Shown here: positions 1 through 11,188 of the stretch, piece by piece
How the letters are laid out: every line of letters begins with the position of its first letter
Position numbering within the stretch: position 1 is the first letter of the stretch
DNA from: Pleodorina starrii
Lineage: Eukaryota; Chlorophyta; Chlorophyceae; Chlamydomonadales; Volvocaceae
Assembly: GCA_030267565.1 (NCBI GenBank)
Contig: BRXU01000002.1
Coordinates: 8,003,001 to 8,067,000, forward strand
Direction of reading: 5' to 3'
Length of the DNA: 64,000 nt
The notes under the pieces: model-generated
What the model was told of the DNA's origin: nothing
What the model saw: the letters and a program-made list of their open reading frames with translations, nothing else
Databases searched by the model: none
Translations under genes and position numbers: made by a program

Positions 1-3000
1 CACAGGTGGCATCGCCGTCGCCGTCTCCGCCGGCACTGCCAGCAGCGGCGGCTACCACGTGTTGGAGTTGTCTGTTGGGGAGGTGGTGGTGGCGGTGAGC
101 GGCTGCTGGGGAGGTGTGCTGGAGCGGCTGGTGGTGCACACCAGCGCCGGCCGCAGCTGGAGTCCCCCTTTTGGCGCCACCTCGGTGTGCAGCGCCAGCT
201 TCCGGGAGGAGGCGCCGCCGGGGGGGTACCTGGTGGGGATCAAGGTGAGGCCGGGGCGAGACGTGAAAGGAAAGATACGAAAATAGAATTGATATCAGTT
301 GTGGTAAATTTGATATATATATATACATATATGTTTGCTGTGCCCGCTTGGTACGGGCGGGTTGGGGAGAGGGGCCGGAGGATGGGATGGGTTAAGAGAG
401 AGAGAGATGAGTCGGCGAGGCCGGGCCCCCCTAAGCCATTCGCCGACGTCGCCACCGTGTCGCTCCACCGCTGCGGTCATCTTTCAATGCCCCTAAGCCG
501 CGCAACCCAATCCACAACCCAACGCAACCCAACCCAACCCGCAACCCAACCCACAACCCACAACCCACAACCCACCCCGCCCGCCACCTCCGCAGGTGGA
601 GTACGGCGGCCTCTGGATCGAATCCGCCAGGCTGCTGTGGGGCCAGCCCCCCTCGCCCTCGCCCTCGCCCCTGCCCTCACCCCTGTCCAGAGGAAGCACG
701 CTGCTGGAGTGCGCCGCCGCCATCGGCGTCGGCGTCGCGGTGGGGGGCGCCGTCGCCCTCGCGGCCCTGCTGTACGTGGCTTGGTGGTGGTGGCTGGCCC
801 GGCGGCGGCGGTGTGCGTCCCGAGGTACGTCCGCGGTGGCGGAGGCGGGAGAGAGGCGGCGGGGGCGGGGGCGGGGGGGGATGAGGCCCCGGGAGATGAT
901 GCCGGGGGGAGAGGCTGGCGGCAGGGGGGTTATGAGGGCAGGGCAATCGTCATGCCTTCCACCAACACAATACATACACACACGGCCCGAGCAGACAGAC
1001 ACACACACCTCGCACCAACACCACTCGCACCAACACCAGACCAAATGTCCATTTGTCCAGTTGACAAAATTCCTGACCTTTCTTCTCAACGTTATTTCTT
1101 TTTGTCATTTATTTGCTTGTAATATCTTAGCTCTTCTACGGCTCGAAAATGAGCCGGTATCGGGGCTCGAGGAGGACCGTTGACGCGGTCCACGCGGCTA
1201 CAGCCGCGACTAGCGCGAACCGCGGCGGTGAGGCTTCCAGCTCAGCCGACCGCGGCTATGAAACCATAATTTTTGAAGCAGAATTCCCAGCTGGCAGCAA
1301 CCAGCGGGACTGTGGCGTTTGGTTCCATTATGGAACCCCGGCCATGGCCCTACACCAACGGATCGCCGCAGCGCAGCCTGGCGACGGAAAACGGGTCGCC
1401 ATTACGAAGGTACTAACGTACCGGAGAAGAATGGACCCAGTCGACGCGGGCCCGGTCGCTGTGAAGGTTAAGGTGGCTGCCCCGACCGGCTCCCTGGCCT
1501 GCCTCGCGGCCTCATTGGCGCCCGACGGCACCCTGGACCTGGGCCAAATCCCGTTGGAGCCCGGCAGCCTCGAATCGGTCCCCATCAAAGTGCGCGCTCT
1601 GGAAGCCAATAAAGTGGCCTTCCAGCAATATTGGATCCACGGAATCCCGGACAGCATCCAGGACCCCGAGGGATGCAAAAAGGTGCTCATGGCCGCATAC
1701 GGCCGGTCGGTGGACACGATCGTGTGGGCCCGACGCTGTGACCACACACATCGCGTGCTGGCTACCCTGAAAGCGTCGGCAGCACCCCTGCCGGACTCGC
1801 TGGACGTCCCCGCCCAGCCCGCACCCAGCCAGCAAGGGGCATACACCCTCAAGGCGGAGCAGCAGTGGTGGCAACGCTTGGACATCACAATTCCGCGCGC
1901 GCCACCGCCCAGCACACGCGTATTGGCTGCCGACAGACAGGCGCGCCAGTGGCACGCTGCCCAGGACCTGCACTGGGCGCATCACCTGGTCCGCTTGGAG
2001 GCCGAGGCGCGGGCACGTGCCCAACCCACCGGTCGGGCCACAGCACCGCAGGCGGAACACCCCGTGGACCCCCGGCCAGCGGCGGCAGCCCGAGCGGCAG
2101 ATACGACCGCGCCACAAAGGACGACCCCCGCAGCACCGGCAACCACACAGGTAGCCGGGACCGCCCAACAACTGGGCGCGGATGACGCGGCGACCGCCCG
2201 GCACTCACGGCCATGGAACGGGCGCGCGTGGGGCTGTGGGCAGTCAGGAACTCACCCACCGCCCCGGACGCCCCAGACCCAGTCGAGGTGGCCAAGGCGC
2301 GCGCAGCACTAGATTTTTGGCAGCGTGTGCGGGGGTTTGCGGAGCTAGACGTGCCAAGGCGGGGATGGGAGGGGGTAGGGCCTGACCACCCCATCCTGGC
2401 GGTGGTCAACGGCCACATTCAGTGTGTGCAGCACGCAGGGATGGGTATGGAGGGAGAGGGAGGGGTCGTGGAGTGAGGGGATGAAGGGGCTTTAGGGGTG
2501 AGGGAGGGAACTTAGGGCGTCGAGGCAGGGAGGCGTGAGAGGAGGGGATGAGGGGGGGTTCCTTTGGGTCCGAGAGGACTTAGGGTGCAGAGACCGCCGC
2601 GGGCTGCCTTTTGTAGGCGAGGGAGGCTTTAGGGAGCGGGTATAGCGAGAGTGAGGCGAGTTGGCGAGGTGCCGCCTAGTGCGAACTATAGCCCCGTCAC
2701 CTAGCCCGCTGCCGCAAGGCCCGCGCCCGACCTCCTGCCGCCTCGAGGCCAAGCGGAGCTCTGGAGCTCGGCCTCTAGGGGCCACCCCCCGGCCTCTCCG
2801 GGGCCGTCGTAGTAGGAGTAGTAGCAGGGGTAGGACGCGCGCTGTCTTGGGTTCTCCTTTGGTGCTGACCGCCCACGAGCCGGACCAAGCTCGGGGCAGG
2901 TTCTCAGCGCTTTGTTTTCGCGCCTAGAGGAGCACCGCCAGCCGGTAGCAGGCCGGCCGGGCGCCCCGGCGCTGCAAGGACTTCAGGGCGGGCAGGGCAG

Positions 3001-6000
3001 CGCGGGCGCCGCGTAGTGCGCCGGCGCGACTGCTGTTTGTGCGGACGAAGGGCCCAGCTGCCGTATATGGCAGGCTGTGAGCTCAAGCCTTTGGGGAGCC
3101 GCTGCGCCGTACACCCGTATATGGGGTGTACGACGCAGCCAGCTCCGCGTCGAGCAGGAGGGGGTAGCGGCCCCTCACGCCCTTCTCCCACCGCAAGGGG
3201 GAGAGTGCTTAGGCGGTCTTTCCGTCGGGGCTGGGTTAGCAGCCCCTGGCCAGCGTCAGGGCCCGGTCAGATACTGTAACGACACACACAATACACATAC
3301 ACACGCACATACACACACATACACATACACACACATACACATACACACACATACACATACACACACATACACACATGCACATGCACACGGACGCCGCCGG
3401 AACACACACGCCGCGTATACACCCCCGCCCCCCCCGCCCGCCCGAATTCCTTCTGCTACAATAACGTCTACGGGCTCCGGCCTATACCCCCGTGGATACC
3501 CCGCCCCATCCTGTCTCGCAGCCTGCCCAGATCTGGTCTCCCTGGGCGGCCCGGAGAGCCCCGGGATAGCCCCGGGCAGCTGGAGCCCCCCCTGGCCGCC
3601 GGGGGTGCACCCACCGGGTAATGGAGGGCAGGGGGAGGGCAGCGCCAGCACCGGAGGAGGAGGCTGGCGCCCTCCGCCGCCTCCGCCGCCTCCGCCCCCG
3701 CCGCCGCCGATGGGTGTGATGTACGTGGAGGACAAGCTGAGTGCCTACGAGGAGCGACTGAACGCCTTTGTCAGGTGGGTGGGTGGTGGGGCGGGTGGGT
3801 GGGTGGGTGGGTGGGTGGCTGGCTGGCTGGGTGGGTCGGTGGGTTGGGGTTGGGTTGGGGTGGGGTGGGTGGGTGGGTCGGTGGGCGAAACCCACGTGGG
3901 TGGAACGAACCACGGAGGCGACTTCGGGAGGCGATGGAGGCGCATCTGGCGGAGGAGGAGCCCCCACACCCTGCCGGTATGCGCGAAGGCCCGGGGAGCT
4001 GGTGCGAGGACGGAGGCGCGGCCCGGCCCCGCACCTGCCTTGTCCCGGCCCTGCCTCCTCACGCCGGTACCTCCTCCCGGAGCCCACTATGCGAGATGCA
4101 CCACTGTCATAAACGACATGCTCACGCACCGCTCTGCACTGCGCTGCACTACAACACTGCGATGTGGCGCGCCACGATCTGGCCACAGGGCCGGCGAGGG
4201 TGGCGTGGAGGGCGCTGACGGCGGGCGCAGCGGCGTGCTGCCCACCGGTACGTCTCCAGCCGACTGCTTGCTTGGCCGGGGTCCGGGGTCCGGGGTCCTG
4301 CAGCCGCGAGGGCAGGCCGGAAGCTGAGGCCACGCGATGGGCGGGTCGGGGGTTCTGTGTGTCGGAGGGTTAGGGGGCCAGGGGGCCAGGGTGGCCCGTC
4401 GACTGGCAAGCGCCGGGGTGATGACGACCCTTCTCATTCATGATACCCTTATGCGTGTATACGTATGTGTCGGGCGCGCTTTCCTGTCGGTGATATGACG
4501 TGTGCATACGTGACCTGCCTCGGGGCGTGTCCCGCACCTGTGCCTCCCCCCTGTGCCTTCCGACGGACAGTGCCTCCCCCGTTGTGATGATACATTCCAA
4601 CTGAATCAACAACAGCCCCAGGGCCTTCCTGCCCGTCCGGCGGCGGAGCTGGGAGCTCCCTCTCTCGCCTGCTGCTGCGGCTGCTGCTGCTGCTGACCTG
4701 CTGCTGACCCCCCATCTGTGGCAACAACGACCGCAGCCTCCATCCCCAACCCACCCGTCACTCTCCCCAACAACCACCCCCCTCCCCCCGGGTTGCCGCA
4801 GTCGCGCTGGACCTCACCGACGGGACCAAGCTGCAGATCAACTCCGCCATCACCCAGCTGCACGTGAGTGGGAGACCGGGGGGGGGCGGAGGAGGCAAGG
4901 GGGGGCGGGGGGGGGGGGGCGGGGGGCCGTGGGCGGGGGCGGGGGCCGGGTATCCGCCTCCTCCGCGAGGGCCCGCCCTCGCGTCCCTCCCTCTCGTCCC
5001 TCCCTTGTTCAGTACCCTGAGCGGGTGCCGTGCTGGGCAGTTCTTTGATTTCTCCCGCGCTCCCTCCCTCCCTCCCTCCCTCCCTCCCGCCTGCCCGGTC
5101 CTGTCCCCTCCCCTCCTCTACAACGTCCGCAGGGCTTCTTGTTTCATTGTTGCAAATTCACTCTCCAAACTCCCGTCCTCTCCTCTCGGTGTCTGTACCC
5201 CCCCGCCTGCGGCCCCTCTTCCTCCTCCTCCTCCTCCTCCTCCTCATTGCCCCCTCCCTGCCCCTCCAGGCCGAGATGGCGGGGCGGCAGGAGCAGCTCT
5301 ACGTAGCCTCACTGTTGGGACAGGGCAGCTTTGGAGTGGTGTATCTAGGTGGGGAGCGGGGCGGGGGCGGGGCGGGACAGGGCAGGGCAGGGGCGGGGAC
5401 AGGGCAGGGCAGGGACGTCTTGCCCGGGCGGGCGAGAGGCCAGAGGGCGGGGCGGGGCGGGCCGGCAGGCTCTCCTTGCGTTCGCAGCTCGCGGCTCGCC
5501 TTCCGGGCCGTGAGTCCGTCCCCCTACGCGATCGTGTGCAGTGAGTGCCACCCCTCCCTCCCCGCAACCATCTGGTCCGGGTTCACGTGCGTCGCCTTCG
5601 TCCCGCCGCTGCGGTATCGTACCGCTTTTTATGCCCCCCGCCGTGCCCCCCCTCGCCGCCCCCCTCCGCCCCCCTCGCGGCCCCCATGTGTCCAGGCATG
5701 TGGCGCGGTCTGCAGGTGGCCGTGAAGACCATGGTGGTCCGGGATGCGCAGCTGGGCGCCGAGGTGAGGGCCGGAACAAGGGAGGGGGAGGGTTGATGAG
5801 GGCGGAGGCGGAGGGCGGAGGGGTGATCAGTGGTGCAAGAGATCTTGATCAGGGTGCAAGAGATCTTGATTAGGGTGCAAGTGCCTCTCCTTTCGTCTTC
5901 TTTGTGATGCGAACATTTAATTCGATGTGTGCCCGGTTTGTGCTTGGACATGGACACATGGACGCAGGGCCGACGCCGCCATCGGGCCGTGTTGGAGGCG

Positions 6001-9000
6001 GCGATATCCAAGTCGCTGCAGGTGGGGCACACCCCCGCCCCGCTCTGGCCCGCACACGGCGGAAAGGGGAAAGAGGGAATGAGGGGGGTTGGGGGAGGGC
6101 GCAGCAGGCGCGGACCGTGCTGTTTTGCGTTGCCGGCCGTGCTGTACAGCTCGGGGGGGGGGCGGTCGGGGGGGGGGGCACGACTGGGGTTGATTGGGGG
6201 AGGTGCGGTGGTGGAGCGACTTGGTGCCCCCCCTCCCCCCCTCCTATTCAACGTCCGCAGTGACTCATTATTTTATAAAGGAGCATATCACTCCCTGATC
6301 CCCCCTATTTCATAAAGCACAGAAGCGGCGGTGTGGGGCTTAGGGTGCATCCTGAGGCTCGGTGGGTCGGTTGCGGGCAGCGTCGGGGGCACCGATGTGG
6401 GTGGAGGGACACGGTGAGAAGAGCAGGTGGAGCAGACGCCGGCGGCCCCGACTCCCCGACACGCATCTCTTTTGAGTTCCTATAGAGGCGCAGTGAGCCC
6501 TATAGACGCATTGACCTGTGCACGACACCGGGAGTGCGTGCGCGCTAGGAATTCCACACGACACTGGGAGCGGGTTCCTATGTTATTTGTGTGGGATGAG
6601 GGGGGCCACACCCGGGTTCCCCCGCCCTCCTCCTCCTCCTCCTCCTCCTCCTCCTCCATATCCGTCTGCCGCTACGCTGCAGTCATGTGACCGTGCACCT
6701 TATACCCATGCCCGGGACTTCCTCGCTTTTCCCTGTGACCTTATCTGACCCTACCCCGCCTTGCCTTGCCTCCGTCGGCTTCCCTGCCACTCCGCGCCCC
6801 TGCCCCGCTTCCCCGCCTTCCCCGCTTCCCCCGCCATTCCCCGCTTCCCCCGCAGCACCCCAACGTGGTCACCACATACGCCTCCGAGGTGGTGCAACTG
6901 GTGGCGGTGGCGCCCCGCTCCGACGCCGCCGGCACCGCACCCGCCGCCGCCACCGGCAGCACCTCCGTCACCACCGCGGAGACCCGCGGGTCGGCAGCGC
7001 TGTCCATGGTGGGTGGCTGGCTGGGTGGGTGGGGTGGGGGGGCTTAGCTGACAGCCAATCGGTGTACCCCCCTCTCCCCTCTCCCGCCCGCCGACTCGCC
7101 CAATCGATACCCTCTCCCGCCCAAGCGCCACTCGCCGACCCGACCCGACCCGACCCGACCCGACCCGACCCGACCCGACCCGACCCGACCCGACCCGACC
7201 CGACCCGACCCGACCCGACCCGACCAATCGTCCCTACGCCCCTTCGTCCCTTCGTCCGGCGGTGCCTGCTTCTGCCTGCCTGCCTGTGTGTGCCTGCTTC
7301 TGCCTGCCTGCCTGCATATGTGTGTGTGCCTGTGTGTGTGTGTGTGTGTGTCAGGGCGAGGATGCCGCGGGAGAGGGCGGCACCGGTGGCGGCGAGGACG
7401 CGGGGATGGCGGACGCCAAGGGGGCTCCGGAGCCGACGGGTGACGTGTTCAAGCTGTACATCATACAGGTACGGCATGCCTGCGCATTCGTGTTGCCGTA
7501 CGGCAACAAGGGAGCATGCGCTGGCGGCGATGCGCCAGCCGCCCTCCCTCTCCGAGGTCAGCCGTCCCATCGTGCTTCCGGGGGATCCCGTTACGTCCCG
7601 AACGAGACCAGGTTTCGGAGCAAGGTGGTGTGTCCTGCTGAGGGCAACCAAGTCCCCAACTCGGTCCGTCCCCCTCCCCCTCCCCAAGCTTCGGTATCTT
7701 TTTTACTCCCCAAGCTTCCTACACCGGGTCGCCGGCCTGGGCTCTGTCTGTTGCCCTCGTGGCGCGAGCGCTCTCTCCCCACACTTCGTATCACCGCAGA
7801 CACACGCATCCGCCCCTATTGGCGCCCTGATTCACGTACACCATAAATGCTGCTGCTTGCTGCTTGCTGCTTCTGCCGCAGGAGTACTGCAATGTGGGCT
7901 CTCTGTCAGCTGCGCTGGGTGAGTGGCAGCACCCTGCACGTATGCGCGTGAGCGCGAATGTCTGTGTGTATGTCTGTGTGTGTAGTGTCCTCGTGGGGCC
8001 GTATGTCAGAGCTTCTCTTTCGACTTGCGTACCGTGCTCTCTCTCTCCCTCTCTCTCTCTTAAGCGCGCCAGCGCAAGCGTACGCGCCCGGGTAGCCCGA
8101 ATGTGGACGCTGGAGCCATCCAGCCAGCCAGCCAGCGTCGCGACGTGGGCACACAGCCGGTGCGGCGGTTGTCCTCCCCTCCACACCTTCCAACACTGAT
8201 TCACCCATTGTTGACGCCGTGCCAACGGCGTGCCCCGAAAGTCTTGATGACGGCTTGATGCTGCTCCGAGACCGCCAGTCCCCCGAACCCCCCGACGCCG
8301 TCTCCGTCCCTTCGCTGCGGAATCTTTCTTCGATTACCCCCCAAACCCCCCTCCTGCACTCCCTCCGGCTCTGTCTCTACCGTATTCCCCCCGGGCTGAT
8401 GGGCTAACCGGCTGATGGGCTGGTTCTTCATTGTTGCCGTGTTGTTGCCGTTGGTGTCGTCATCACCCCCTGTGACCACCTGGTGCAGGTGCGGGTGTGG
8501 TGGGCAGTGTTGCCTCGGGGGGCGCCACGTGTCTGTGTGCGCTGACACTGGCGCTGGACGTGGCGTGCGGCATGAGTCACGTGCACGGCAAGAACATCGT
8601 GCACGGGGACCTGAGCGCAGGGGTGAGTGGGGGGGGGCGGGGGCGGGTGGGTGGGGGAAGAAGGGGTAGTAGAGGGGAATGCAGGGAGGGAGGAGCGGTG
8701 GATTGCTGCAGCCTTGAGGGCGATCAGGGGCCGATGGGCGGCGGGGTTTGCGGCAGGGTATGCGGCAGGGGGCCACTTAAGGCTGGCGAGGGGAAGAGGT
8801 CCGGAGCGGAGGGGGGGAGGGGGATCCACAACGCACGCCCCGGCGGGTTCAGGTATCAGGTTAGCGCCAGCTCCGCGGTTCCCAGTGCGGCGGCGGTGGC
8901 GTCCGTGAAGAGCCGGGGAGGGGAGGGGCGGGGAGGGGAGGGGAGGCGCCTGGGGCGACGGACGACGGACAACAGAGCCCCAACACGCCCCAACACGCCC

Positions 9001-11188
9001 CAACAAGCCCCCCCTGCGCTCCCCGCATCCCCTTGGTCGCCGCCTGGCTGCCTGGTGCAGAATGTGCTGCTGTCCAGCTGTGGACGCGGACCTGGTCCTG
9101 GTGGTCCTGGTGGTCCTGGTCTTGCTGGTGCAAGGCCCGACCAGCAGGCGGCCAGCGGGGACGAGGCGGGCAGCCGAGGTGCAGGCGGCGGCGGCGGTGG
9201 CAGCGGCAGCGGCGGCGGCGGCTGCGTGGATGAGGAAGTGCGCAGGTTGCTGCGGGGGCTGTGGAGGCCGCCGGTGGTGGCAAAGGTGTCGGACTTTGGA
9301 CTCAGGTACGCGCCGTTGTAACGTACGTCCGTCCGTTGGCACTATGCTGTAGTAATTCCGTAGTGCCATCCGGGGGCAGTACCATACCGCGTCCTGGAGG
9401 TGCACGGGCCTAGCATCGTCGGCCGGTCCCTTTGAGAAGGCAGGACATACCGTAACACAAGCGTCGGCTCTTATGGGCTCTGAAGGGGTGATGTGCGGTG
9501 TCGAATGGGAGGTGGTGGTGGAGGTGGTGTGCGTCAGGAACGCGGGCCCTGCACTTACTTCGCCTGACGACGTGTACTCCAGGCCTCGCGACGTGTTCAG
9601 CAGCTGCCGTATCCCGCAGGGCCCTGCTTAGTACGCAGCGCCGTGCCCCACAACTTTCACTGACACCGCATCGGGGTATATATTTGGGGGCACGTGCCGT
9701 AAGCCGCCTCGCCGTATGACATGACCGTAACTTGCCGTACCTCGTTGCCGTACCGCGCCGTACTATGCTCCGCAGTATGTACATGTCGCAGGGCGAGACG
9801 CACGCCTCCAACTGCTTTCAGGTGCGGTCAGCGGCGTTGCGGGGTTGCGGGGTTGCGCAGAAGCACCAGCGCCTCCCTCGCCCTCCCCCCTCTCGCTGCT
9901 TTTGTGGACCTTTGCGGCTGGCATGTGTGGGGTGTGTGTGCAGGTATGTGCGCGCGCACGTAGGTGGCAACCCGCGGCGTGGCAGGCACCCAACTGCCCC
10001 TGGGAACACGCCACCGCCACCGCCTCCACCGTCCCCACCAAGACGGAGTAGATATGCCGCTCCCAGCAGGCTTGCTGCCTGCCCGCCTTCCACGCAACCT
10101 CCCCGTCCGCCCTTCCTGTCTATCCAGAGTCCACCAGCCGCACACACACACACACACACACACACCCGCTGTGAAAGCTCCGCGACCTGTCCGTCGTAAT
10201 ATCTCGCAAGTGCGCGCCACTGCCGTACTTGCCGTACTTGCCGTACACGTAACCACAGGGCACGCCCGCCTACCTGGCTCCGGAGGTTGTGGCGCGGGGC
10301 CACCTGTCCAAAGCGGCCGACGTTTGGGCGTTCGGGGTGCTGCTTCTGGAGCTGTGTCACGGCCTCAAGATCGGAGAGATCAGGGCAAGGGCCGGGAAGG
10401 GGACCAAGGAGACCAGGGAGACGGAGCCGGCGGCCGTCCTGCATGCCGCCGCCGCTGCCGCTGCCGCTGCCGCGGCGGCGGCGGCGGCGGCGCCTTCGGC
10501 GCCGCTGCGCCCCGGCGCCGGTGGCGGCTCCTCGGACGCGCCGCCCCACTGGGCGGTGCTGCCGGCCAACTGCTCCGCCGGGGTTTCGGATGTGGTGTTT
10601 GCCTGCCTGCGCAAGGAGCCCGCGGGCCGTCCGTCCTTCGTGCAGGTACGTATGTATGTACGGTTGTACGGCTGTACGACCATACCGTACATATGCCGCC
10701 GCACGCACGGCGCACGCACAACCGTGCGGGTTCGCGGGTTGCTGTGTGTAGCCCCGGTAGTTCCCCCGGTGGGTCCGCGGTCTTTCCCCCGGTCCGGTCA
10801 GATCCGCGTTCGAACCTCTCGGCCCACGACTCGCTGTCTGACGGCGGAGGCTGCTGCGGCTATGACGGCGGTTGAACACTGCAACTGAGAAAACTGCGGC
10901 CGCCGCGCTTCCCTTCCCCCTTCTCCCTTCCCCTTACCCCTTCCCCCCTTACTGCGGCTGTACACTCCTCGGGTGTAGGTCGCGAGGGCGCTGGTGGCGG
11001 TGCTGCATCAAGAGCACGAGCGCCTCAGGGGCACATGGCCGCCGCCGCCGCCAGCCGCTGCGGGTGCGGGTGTGGCGCACACCCCCACCCCCACCAACCC
11101 ATCGGGCCATCCGCCGGCAACGACCCGCGGACCATCAGGAGCGGCCTGTGGGGATCGCGTCTGGCTGGTGGACGACGCTGACTGCTGA
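1..11188 (+). CDS. Jacalin-lectin receptor-like protein kinase, 5' partial
   Basis: Membrane receptor-type kinase, gene entering from the left edge. Exons (phase-consistent, GT-AG): 2-244, 596-824, 3531-3774, 3918-3976, 4802-4863, 5270-5348, 5696-5763, 5968-6021, 6856-7008, 7355-7468, 7882-7918, 8489-8622, 9061-9305, 9776-9821, 10259-10645, 10979-11188 (TGA); 787 visible residues. The first exon is a jacalin-like beta-prism lectin segment (VSGCWGGVLERLVVHT, then GGYLVGIK). Exon 2 has a Pro/Ser stalk and one transmembrane helix (about residues 118-150) followed by RRRR. A poly-Pro juxtamembrane region precedes the kinase: Gly loop GQGSFGVVY (~296), VAVK lysine (~316), HPNVV, catalytic HGDLSAGNVLL (~485), SDFG (~569), YLAPEVV (~594), DVWAFGVLLLEL. 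Catalytic K, D and DFG are present; HRD is HGD and the usual lysine two residues after the catalytic Asp is Ser. Gly-rich and poly-Ala insertions flank DFG and follow helix F. Lectin and TKL-kinase assignments are from family knowledge; ligand and substrate are unknown. No TGTAA signal is evident soon after the stop. Confidence 0.88.
1149..2476 (+). mobile_element. LINE ORF1-like fragment in a receptor-kinase intron
   Basis: A 387-residue intronless reading frame starts at ATG 1149 and fills much of the second intron (825-3530) of the receptor kinase. It is basic at the N-terminus (MSRYRGSRR), has a central region resembling the RRM-like part of LINE ORF1 proteins (VPIKVRALEAN, YWIHGIPDSIQDPEG) and a Pro/Ala-rich tail. 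Near 2205 the more protein-like frame shifts to another frame (2213-2476, with ALDFWQRVRGF), suggesting a frameshift. No reverse transcriptase or endonuclease is present. The remainder, 2477-3280, holds nothing I recognise. It could instead be an unrelated intronic gene. Confidence 0.45.
3277..3390. repeat. (AC)n-type microsatellite
   Basis: Degenerate ACACAT/ACACAC repeat of about 110 bp in the second receptor-kinase intron. It lies just downstream of the LINE-like segment and could be the tail of that insertion, but no target-site duplication was found. Confidence 0.9.
3775..3890 (+). repeat. GGGT-rich intronic repeat
   Basis: Tandem GTGGG/TGGC/GGGTTGGG units fill the short intron between exons 3 and 4 of the receptor kinase. 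The tract has several runs of three or more G on the sense strand, so it could form G-quadruplexes in DNA or pre-mRNA. Confidence 0.8.
5829..5881 (+). repeat. 23-bp tandem repeat in intron
   Basis: Two and a half copies of a unit reading GGTGCAAGAGATCTTGAT(C/T)A in the intron after the VAVK exon; each unit includes the palindrome CAAGAGATCTTG. Confidence 0.85.
7136..7226. repeat. CCCGA pentanucleotide microsatellite
   Basis: About 18 uninterrupted CCCGA units in the intron between the HPNVV exon and the following Gly-rich kinase exon. The long open frames here in several directions are artefacts of the pentamer. Confidence 0.97.

Noticed and set aside
3077..4327. 416-residue plus frame as one long exon.
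   Set aside because: It runs through (AC)n and GGGT repeats; only 3531-3774 fits the kinase gene, by splice sites and phase.
7136..7226. Possible telomeric or regulatory function of the CCCGA array.
   Set aside because: A plain intronic pentanucleotide microsatellite explains it; no match to the TTTTAGGG unit.
6968..7687. 239-residue minus frame opposite the receptor kinase.
   Set aside because: Its regular GRVGS repeat is the CCCGA pentamer read backwards, and the opposite strand carries confirmed kinase exons.
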